This document shows, piece after piece, positions 56,842 through 64,000 of a stretch of 64,000 nt of DNA. The notes below the pieces were generated by a model. It made no database searches. It was not told the origin of the DNA and worked only from the letters and a program-made list of their open reading frames with translations. Position numbers and translations under genes: made by a program. Position 1 is the first letter of the stretch, and each line of letters begins with the position of its first letter. Source of the stretch: Takakia lepidozioides (lineage: Eukaryota; Streptophyta; Takakiopsida; Takakiales; Takakiaceae); NCBI GenBank assembly GCA_030704615.1, contig CM060731.1, positions 60,494,756 to 60,558,755 of the forward strand, in the 5' to 3' direction.

Positions 56842-57565
56842 TGTCGCGGCCCGTTGCCTTGAGGGCAGGGGGTCGAGACACAAGAGGGGCTGCCCCTGTG
56901 GTTGGGGCAGTGGCAACAATAGGTACGGGGGCTGAAGCACTCTTGAGTGCCCAAGGCACTCAAGGAGGCAGAGGCGCTCACTAGGTGGAGCCCCGCACAC
57001 CGGGTTGCAGTGGGGGTGGTTCCACGGGGGGTGGTGGTAGCTTAGTGGGTCTCAGTGGGGGTGACATAGGACTCACCATGGGGCGGAGACCTTTGTGGTG
57101 GGAGTCGTGGGGAGTCTTGGGACTCATCACGGTCCGATGGGGCCGTGGTGGGTGGGCCAAGACTCACCGCGATTCATCACCGGGAATGGAGGGTCTTCGT
57201 GGTGGTTCGCCATAAAATGACGGGGTTGTTTGTGAAACCCCCGCGGAGAGTCACAGAAGTATATATAGGGAGTAGTAACCCCGAGAGTGCAAGCCCGTTG
57301 GTGACCAAAAACTAGTGAATAAACGTGCGAGCCGGAAAGCGACCAAGGTGTGGGGAGCTGTTCCGGACTGCCATCAACCAAAGGGAATTTCCACTAGGCC
57401 CAAATTGAGAGAGGGTCTCGTGGAGGAGTAAAAGGGGGACCGTTATGTCCCGGTGAGCAGCCGAAGCTCCGAGTTGGCCCGGCGGCCAGTTTGGGAGTTA
57501 GGCGCGCGCATCAAAGCGAATAACTATAACTTGAAGGTGAGCTTACCGAAGTGAGGTGCACGACA
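56842..57565 (+). repeat. 5' LTR of the chromovirus
   Basis: 724 bp from TGTCGCGGCCCG to GGTGCACGACA. It matches 63118-63840 along its full length. A possible TATA element, AAGTATATATAGGG, lies at about 57256-57269. Confidence 0.95.
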
Positions 57566-57567
57566 TT

Positions 57568-57579
57568 TGGTATCAGAGC
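57568..57579 (+). promoter_or_regulatory. Primer binding site complementary to initiator tRNA-Met
   Basis: TGGTATCAGAGC, two bases after the end of the 5' LTR. This is the standard plant retrotransposon site complementary to the 3' end of initiator methionine tRNA, which primes minus-strand DNA synthesis. Confidence 0.95.
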
Positions 57580-57620
57580 TTAGAGTTCAGTACGCGATCG
57601 TCCTTGAGATCGGCCTCATC

Positions 57621-58715
57621 ATGGGGTTGGGCAAGACACAACGAAAGCGGAACGGCCCGAAAGATGATGATCCTGGTGAGCCCGATGGGGACGACGTGTT
57701 TCCGAAGCGGCAATCGGAAGAGGCGATTCATGCTTCTGAAAGCGAGGGCGCACAAGGACAAGAAGAATTTTGGAAGTCGGAGCCCGAGGACTCCCCAGAG
57801 GCTCCGCCAGACCAAGTACAGATGCCTCCCATGCCAGCAGCCTTTTATGAAGGGTTGTTGGCGCAGTTTGGCGGGACGTTGAAGGACGTGTTGGAGGCGG
57901 CTAATGCCACTTCCACTAAGGCAAAGTTTAAGGTGAAGCCTAAGGAACCCGGCACCTTCGAGGGCGTCCAAAATCGGAAGGCACTCAACACCTGACTCTT
58001 GGAGCTAGAGTAGTACTTCCGGGCGGCCAAGTTGAGTGATGAGGATCGGGTGGAAGTGGCTCCCACCTATTTGAGGGGTTATGCACAACAATGGTTGCAG
58101 AAACGCCTTCATGACCAAGGTCCAAACCCAGAAATCTTGAGCTAGACTGGGTTCAAGGAACTTATGAAAAGACAGTTTGTGCCCCTCAACGCGTCCTGGT
58201 TCGTCCGGGAGAAAATGAGGAATTTGAAGCAAACGGATGATATTCGGGGATATGTTCAAGCTTTCAATGTGCTGTTGCTCGAGGTCGTGGATATGACGGA
58301 ACTAGAAATGGTCTTCAACTTTGTGGCGGGACTGGCCCCATGGGCCAGACGGAAGTTGGAGGAGAAGCCACCTAAGACTTTGAACGAGGCAATTGAAATG
58401 ACTGAATGTTTCTCAGATGTCCCTAGGGGCGAAAGACAAGGCCATACGGAGCTAAACCACAAGAAGACTCGGCGGGAGGGTGACTCCTTCCGACTGGAAA
58501 ATAAGTGGGATAGGCCACGCGGCGACAATGGCACATGGAAATCGAAGGGAGGGCCTTCACACGTCTAGGCGACACCCGGTGCTCCGAAAGGAAAATCAGG
58601 TGCGACGGCTTATGGCGGACAGAATGCGACCTTCAATGGAGTGTGCTTTAATTGTGGGGAGCCCGGGCACATGGCTAAGAAGTGCGCAAAGCCCCGTCAT
58701 GACTCGGGTGACCAC
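57621..58715 (+). pseudogene. Chromovirus gag with CCHC zinc knuckle
   Basis: The likely start is MGLGKTQRKRN at 57621, just after the primer site. Capsid features include EPGTFEGVQNRKALNT, YFRAAKLSDEDRVEVAPTYL, RGYAQQWLQKRLHD, FKELMKRQFVPLNASW and VFNFVAGLAPWARRKLEEK. The zinc knuckle CFNCGEPGHMAKKC lies at 58643-58684 in another frame. In-frame TGA (after KALNT) and TAG stops and at least one frameshift break it. Gag packages the RNA. Confidence 0.85.
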
Positions 58716-58779
58716 GGAGCTGTCCGAAGATTCCATCAGCCGCTTGGTGGAAGCGGTGGTCGCCAAGACTTGCAAGGTA

Positions 58780-59130
58780 GGCAACTACTCTTGTGAGTTG
58801 TACCGGGAGACTGGCCCCTTGCGTAAAGGGAGTCAGTTAATGTTCGTGAGTGGGATAATTTCCGAAACTAACGTGTCGTTGTTGGTGGATACAGGAGCGT
58901 CGCACTCCTTCATGACACCGGCAATGGCATGGAAGCTGGGGCTCCCGACAAGTGATGTGGGGCCTCCATTGAAGTGCGCTCGGCCAAAAGAGAACCACAA
59001 TTGGCGACGAGGTTAGCGTTCGATATTCCTCTTTAGCTCGGGAATTGGGAAGGACATGAGAACTTCACCATTTGCGAGATCGATGGAGTGGATCTCATTT
59101 TGGGGATGACCTTTTTGAGCAAATCCGGAG
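58780..59130 (+). pseudogene. Chromovirus aspartic protease
   Basis: ISETNVSLLVDTGASHSFMT carries the DTGAS active site at about 58887-58901. The C-terminal motif appears as MDLILGMTFLSKSGAVID at 59088, after a frame change near 59010. Length and order fit a gypsy protease between gag and RT. Confidence 0.85.
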
Positions 59131-59329
59131 CGGTCATAGATGGCCGCAAGAGAATAGTCACGTTACCGTGTGGGAATAGTGGCGAAGTGTTACGGGTGTC
59201 GGAAACGCCCAACCGAGTGAGAGGGCGAATAAACCTTTTGTCAGCAAAGGAATGGGCTGTGGAGGAGCCACACGAACCCCAGTATTTGCTTTACATAAGA
59301 CAAGTGGAAGGAGAAGTCGATAGGGAGCC

Positions 59330-60165
59330 GAGCCCAGATTGGATCAAGGAGATCTTGGAGAAATACCAGGATGTGATGTCGGAGGATTTACCAAGCAGCT
59401 TGCCACCGCAAAGAGGAGTTGACCACAAGATTGAGGTGATATCGGGATTGGAGCCGCCTGCCAAGGCGCCCTACCGGTTGAGCCACAGAGAGTTGGTCGA
59501 GCTGAAGGCTCAGCTCAAAGATCTAATGTCAAATGGTACATCCGGCCGAGTAAATCACCTTACGGAGCCCCGGTGCTATTCGCAGACAAGAAGGATGGGA
59601 CGCTACGAATGTGTATCGATTACAGGGCTCTGAATAAAGTAACTATAAAAAACCGGTACCCTTTGCCAAGGATCAACGACCTCTTTGATCGGTTGGCAGG
59701 AGCGAAGTATTTCCGCCGGATCGATTTGCGCTCCGGCTACCTTCAAATTTGAGTGGCGGAAGGAGATGAGGAGAAGACCGCGTGCATGACAAGATATGGT
59801 TCATATGAGTTCTTGGTGATGCCTTTTGGGCTCACCAATGCACCTGCAACCTTTAACACGCTAATGAACAGCCTTTTCCAGGAGTGGTTGGATGACTTTG
59901 TGATCGTGTACATCGACGACATCTTGGTGTACTTGAAAACAAATGAAGAGCACCTGAAGCACCTCAAAAGAGTGTTCCAGAAACTTCGGGAAGGGAAGCT
60001 GTATGCCAAGGCTTGAAAGTGCGAATTCGGGGTCACAAAAGTGGAGTTCCTAGGGCATGTGATTACACAAGATGGGATCCATTGTGAGGGCGATCTTGGA
60101 CTGGGAGCCTCCGACTTCAGTCCCGGGAGTGCGATCCTTTCTATGACTCGCCTCCTATTACCGAA
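59330..60165 (+). pseudogene. Chromovirus reverse transcriptase
   Basis: Motifs in order: [17 protein letters not shown], then [19 protein letters not shown], a frameshift near 59535, [53 protein letters not shown], a [21 protein letters not shown] and [20 protein letters not shown] with the YIDD site (about 59917-59928). A second TGA follows at about 60014. An indel lies near 60090. Confidence 0.92.
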
Positions 60166-60169
60166 AGTA

Positions 60170-60700
60170 TGTGAGAAATTTCGCCAAAATCGCGGGGCCG
60201 TTGTCGGACCTTCTGTGTAAGTCCAAGGTATGGGTATGGAATACCTTTTGTGGCCAAGCTTTTGCCGAGTTGAAGCAGCGGATGGCGGAAGCTCTTGTCC
60301 TGAAAATCCCGGAGTTCGACCGTCCATTTGAGATTCATACAGATGCGTCGGACTTCGCAATTGGGGGTGTGCTAATGCAGGATGGACTTCCAGTGGCTTA
60401 CAAAAGTAAGAAACCGAATGAAGTGGAGCGAAGGTGGCCTACGCACAAGAAAAAAATGAAGGCAATGGTGCATTGCCTTGAGCTTTGGCGCCACTATGTT
60501 GGTTCCAACCCGGTGAAGGTGTTCACGGACAATGTCACGGTGAAGTATTTTGCCACGCAGCCTAAGTTGTCCCCAAAACAACTTAGATGGCAAAACACTT
60601 TGGCAGTGTTCGATGTGGATATCCAGTACAAACCGGGATGGGACAATGTGGTGACCGATGCTTTAAGTAGAAAGCAGCAGCTCATGTTGGTGTACAAGGG
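60170..60700 (+). pseudogene. Chromovirus RNase H
   Basis: The frame from 60171 gives FEIHTDASDFAIGGVLMQDG (first Asp), the KMKAMVHCLELWRHYVGSNP segment in place of the usual EKELLA, VKVFTDNVTVKYFATQPKLS (Asp) and NVVTDALSRK (last Asp). It has no internal stop and runs on into integrase. Confidence 0.9.
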
Positions 60701-60859
60701 CAAGACGGCGCTCCAAAGGAAGATCCGGAAGGCTTACCGGAAGGATGAGATGGTGAAATCCGTGATGCGGGACTTGAAGATGGGGGTGAAATCGCAGTTC
60801 CACTTGCACAATGGACTGCTCCGGTACAAGCAAAAGCGTCTCTACGTGTCGAAGGGAAG

Positions 60860-61650
60860 GATCAGAGATAGTCTCTTGAGAGAATGCCACGATGGCCCGC
60901 TTGCGGGCCACAGCGGAGCCAAGCGCACCGCGACACTTTTGAAGAAAGAATATTTTTGGCCCAAACTGAGGGAGGAGGCCGAGGAGTATGTCAAGACATG
61001 CACCACATGCCAACAAAACCGGAGCGAGTACAAAAAATAAGCGGGGCTGTTACAACCTTTGCTGATTCCAGAGGTGTCGTGGGAAAGTGTCTCGATGGAT
61101 TTCATGACTGCTATGCCGTTGTCAAAAGGATTCGATGCAATCATGGTGGTGGTGGTGGATAGGTTCAGTAAAATGAGTCATTTCATTCCTACCAATGAGA
61201 CGACAATGGCATAGGAGACGGGGCGACTTTACTTCGCTCACGTCTTCAAGCATCATGGACTTCCGGAGGATATTGTCTCGGACCGCGACCCAAAGTTTAC
61301 AAGTAAATTTTGGAGGGCACTTTGGAAGAAAATAGGGACGAGGCTCAAGATGAGCACCGCTTTCCGACCTACGACGGACGGCCAAACGGAAAGAGTGAAT
61401 TCCGTGGTGAAGCAGATCTTGCGGAAGTATGTGTTGGCAGACCAATCAGACTGGGTGGAGCACTTGAATGCAACAGAGTTATGTTATAATAACACAAACA
61501 CTCCACAACGGGAGTTTCCCCTTTTGTATTGGTCTATGGAAAAGCACCTCTGGTGCCGACAAGTTGGGCCGCCCAGGACGTTGAGGAACCGGCAGCAGCA
61601 GTGGTGCTGGAAGAATGCGAGCGTTTGTTGGAGCTCGTAAAATATAACAT
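60860..61650 (+). pseudogene. Chromovirus integrase
   Basis: The HHCC zinc-binding domain is HDGPLAGHSGAKRTATLLKK and CTTCQQNRSEYKK, then a TAA. The catalytic core follows: [20 protein letters not shown] (first Asp), GLPEDIVSDRDPKFTSKFW (second Asp) and FRPTTDGQTERVNSVVKQIL (Glu). A TAG lies at about 61212. After YNNT the frame shifts, and the GKAPLVPT-like GPY/F region continues in another frame to about 61800 (VSPKFVPPYVGPFRI). Confidence 0.92.
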
Positions 61651-61819
61651 TGCCAAATCTAGGAAATGGTATGAACGGTAGGCGAATTGGAAGCGGAGGG
61701 AAGTTAAGTTTGAGGCAGGCACGGAGGTCTGGTTGAACATCAAGAATTTCCGACTACCTCCGGAAGTGAGTCCGAAGTTCGTACCTCCGTATGTGGGGCC
61801 CTTTCGCATCTGAAAGGTT

Positions 61820-62164
61820 ATGAATGAGGATGTGTATGAATTGGAGCTGCCGGCAAACATCAAGGTGCATCCAGTATTCCACGTCTCCCTTTTGAAGCCT
61901 TACTTCAAAGATGAAGCGCGCCCGAATCGGCATCAAGTGTTGCGTCCGCCACATGTGCTGTTGGATCATGAAAATGAACCTGAGTACGAGGTGGAGGCAG
62001 TGCTTAAGTCGAGGAGGGTCAAGAATCAAGAAACAGAGTATCTCGTGAAATGGAAGGGCTATCATCAAGTGAAGACAACTTGGGTGCGTGCCTCAGAAAT
62101 GGGAAACGCATCCGAGGCGGTTGCAGCTTTCGAAGGGCGAACTCAAAAGCGGAAGAAGCGTTGA
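61820..62164 (+). CDS. Integrase C-terminus with chromodomain
   Basis: This open frame ends the polyprotein: NEDVYELELPANIKVHPVFH and VSLLKPYFKDE (typical chromovirus integrase tail), then a chromodomain EYEVEAVLKSRRVKNQETEY, LVKWKGYHQVKTTWVRASEM at about 61983-62135, and a basic end QKRKKR. Aromatic residues YEVE, W-x-G-Y and TTW are present, with TW in place of the canonical (S/N)TWEP. In chromoviruses this domain guides integration into chromatin, often heterochromatin. The frame itself is intact, but upstream stops disconnect it from pol. Confidence 0.9.
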   Translation: MNEDVYELELPANIKVHPVFHVSLLKPYFKDEARPNRHQVLRPPHVLLDHENEPEYEVEAVLKSRRVKNQETEYLVKWKGYHQVKTTWVRASEMGNASEAVAAFEGRTQKRKKR

Positions 62165-63117
62165 TGGGGACATCAACCTTGGATCGTGGGGGAGGAAATG
62201 CATGCTTAGCCTGGCTTAGCTAGGCTTAGCTAGCTTGGGAATCCGATTGCAAAAACTTGTGTTGTACAAATTTTGTTATAAATGAAATGGTTTCCAAATG
62301 TTGTGCTGCTGTTCTTGGTGTGAGTTTGATCCACAGAATATCCTTTGGAATCCAATTCTTTACCAGTACAAGCTCTTCATGCATATGAGCTTGATGGATA
62401 GCAATTCTATCACATAAACCAGTTGTGTGGAATGGTGATGCATGGTATGGTTGGCTAGTATGTAGAATGTATGCTAGCTTACAAAAGTGAGAGAGGTAAA
62501 TTGGATTAATCGTGTGTTTGCGCAGTGCCCAAATCAGGTGACTCCCATCCAAGGGGCAAGAAAACTTGCGTTTTTTTTTGGAGTTCACGTGCTAGTGCGC
62601 ACCTGGCGCGTGCGCGTACTATAACTGCGCTACCGAGGGGGTTGTCTTGTAGTGCGGACTAATGCGGAAGCTACGTGCTTCTGTTCACATACTATAATCG
62701 TGTAACCTCGGGACAAAGTTGTAGTGCGGCTTCGGCGTGTTCCCGTACCTCAGGCTAGCATTCCAAGGCGGACCCAATTGTAGTGATTGAGGCGCAGGAT
62801 TGGTTCAAGTTTGTCTTCCTAGTCAAAAAGGGTTCAAGGTAAACCCTTGCTCAAGATGATGCCAAAAGAGGCATCATGAGCGGTCCAAGAAGAGTGCACT
62901 GGGTGAAGCTTGAAGGCTCCACCCTTGGCTGGGACTTGGAGGAAGTTGGCCGAACTAGCTAGTGGAGAGTAGCGTCAAGTGGGGGGTTTGGTTCTTTGCC
63001 ATGGGACGCCATGGTATGGAAACAAACTCCTTGATGTTGGACGCCACAACTTGGATGTTAGTTTCTACAAAATGGACAAGTCGATGAGGACATCGACTCC
63101 CTGTTGGTATGGGTGTA
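62165..63117 (+). other. Long 3' untranslated part of the chromovirus
   Basis: No coding domain. A polypurine-like GTGGGGGAGGAAATG lies at about 62187-62201, some 920 bp before the mapped 3' LTR, followed by a GCTTAGC-rich stretch (62200-62235). Just before the 3' LTR there is no purine tract (GGTATGGGTGTA). Confidence 0.6.
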
Positions 63118-63840
63118 TGTCGCGGCCCGTCGCCTTGAGGGCAGGGGGTCGGGACACAAGAGGGGCTGCCCTTGTGGTGGGGGCAGTGACAACAATAGGT
63201 ACGGGGGCTAAAGCACCCTTGAGTGCCCAAGGCACTCAAGGAGGCGGAGGCGCTCACTAGGTGGAGCCCCGCACACCGGGTTGCGGTGGGGGTGATTCCA
63301 CGAGGGGTGGTGGTAGCTTTAGTGGGTCTTAGTGGGGGTGGCATAGGACTCACCATGGGGCGGAGACCTTGTGGTGGGAGTCGTGGGAAGTCTTGGGACT
63401 CATCACGGTTCGATGGGGCCGTGGTGGGTGGGCCAAGACTCACCGCGACTCATCACCGGGAATCGAGGGTCTTCGTGGTGGTTCGCCATAAAATGATTGG
63501 GTTGTTTGTGAAACCCCTGCGAACAGTCACAGAAGTATATATATGGAGTAGTAACCCCGAGAGTGCAAGCCCGTTGGTGACCAAAAACTAGTGAATAATC
63601 GTGCGAGCCGGAAAGCGACCAAGGTGTGGGGAGCTGTTCCGGACTGCCAACAACCAAAGGGAATTTCCACTAGGCCCAAATTGAGAGAGGGTCTCGTGGA
63701 GGAGTAAAGGGGGACCGTTATGTCCCGGTGAGCAGTCGAAGCTCCGAGTTGGCCCGACGGCCAGTTTGGGAGTTAGGCGCGTGCATCAAAGCAAGTAACT
63801 ATGACTTGAAGGGGACCTTACCGAAGTGAGGTGCGCGACA
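63118..63840 (+). repeat. 3' LTR of the chromovirus
   Basis: 723 bp from TGTCGCGGCCCG to GGTGCGCGACA, colinear with the 5' LTR. Differences are mostly G/A and C/T changes. Confidence 0.95.
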
Positions 63841-64000
63841 TCTATCTTCGTGCCCACAATCTTTGGACCCTGTGGAAAGTTAGATGATTTTTTATTTTTG
63901 AAGGGAAATGCCCCAGCATTAAGTTATTGTTACATATGTTGTTTTCCGACCTAATGACTGAGGGGCGCAAGGCTTGGGTGTCTTTGCAAAAACAGCTTCT
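63841..64000 (+). pseudogene. LINE ORF2 fragment, continuation beyond the chromovirus
   Basis: Translation gives HNLWTLWKVR, a TGA, FFIFEGKCPSIKLLLHMLFS and EGRKAWVSLQ. The W.LWK.RN...FEGK pattern is the conserved C-terminal end of plant L1-like ORF2. It continues the LINE interrupted at 56841 and runs past the window end. Confidence 0.75.

Larger units (their letters stand above)
56842..63840 (+). mobile_element. Ty3/gypsy chromovirus with both LTRs
   Basis: A 7.0-kb element: 5' LTR 56842-57565, primer binding site 57568-57579, gag, protease, RT, RNase H, integrase and chromodomain to about 62164, then a 950-bp untranslated part, and 3' LTR 63118-63840. LTRs start TGTCG and end CGACA. They differ at roughly 5% of sites by eye, mostly transitions, so insertion is not recent. 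ORFs are broken by stops and frameshifts throughout. The insertion lies inside a LINE. No perfect 5-bp target duplication is seen (GTTGT left, TCTAT right). Confidence 0.95.

Noticed and set aside
56610-56981. Minus-strand ORF of 123 codons, and a related one at 62955-63443
   Set aside because: Both run over the starts of the two chromovirus LTRs. Their similarity to each other comes from the LTR repeat, not from a gene.
57127-57381. Minus-strand 84-codon ORFs at 57127-57381 and 63403-63657
   Set aside because: They are the same LTR segment read antisense in the two LTRs.

Overview
The window is nuclear DNA of a land plant. It has intron-rich plant gene families with GT-AG introns of roughly 100-700 bp (an RGLG-type copine/RING ubiquitin ligase, a GLG1-type Golgi Cys-rich protein, an NPH3/BTB protein, a MAPEG glutathione transferase), PPR-repeat fragments and plant-type LTR and LINE retrotransposons. 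The PPR wording (GKEVHGCIVKAG type), a piggyBac relic and a retrotransposon-borne DNA methyltransferase suggest a seed-free plant, moss-like or otherwise early-diverging. That lineage call is inference only.

Layout. 1-5.7 kb: a decayed Ty3/gypsy-type retrotransposon on the minus strand, with a Ty1/copia integrase scrap fused to its 3' end. Its pol carries a cytosine-C5 DNA methyltransferase between protease and reverse transcriptase. The whole run from the C-terminal part of gag through protease, methyltransferase and RT lies in one reading frame, broken by nonsense codons. 5.7-10.2 kb: repeat-rich DNA with a TCACAGCC-type array and a ~100-bp tandem array. 10.2-18.7 kb: one possible unrecognised gene (11.2-12.3 kb), a ~0.53-kb tandem duplication, a second unrecognised ORF (15.1-16.1 kb) and PPR pseudogene pieces. 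18.7-20.2 kb: a broken piggyBac transposase.

23.6-47.7 kb is the host gene block: MGST3-like (-), RGLG-like (+, 11 exons resolved, 366 codons), GLG1-like (-, 9 kb) and NPH3-like (-, six coding exons resolved). MGST3 and RGLG are divergent and share a short promoter interval with two W-box cores. RGLG and GLG1 are convergent. A dispersed repeat sits in introns of both GLG1 and NPH3, and a long foldback hairpin sits in RGLG intron 1.

47.7-64 kb is mostly mobile DNA: no recognisable gene to 54.3 kb, then a degraded solo LTR, a LINE fragment with an internal 212-bp tandem duplication, and a chromovirus (Ty3/gypsy with a C-terminal chromodomain) of about 7 kb with both LTRs, inserted in the LINE. 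The LINE resumes at 63841.

Main point: the methyltransferase inside the gypsy pol keeps motifs I, IV, VI, VIII, IX and X in canonical, non-permuted order, so it is DNMT3-like rather than DRM-like. Retrotransposon-borne DNMTs have been reported for charophyte algae and dinoflagellates. One in a land-plant-type genome, sitting in frame between protease and RT, is worth close study.
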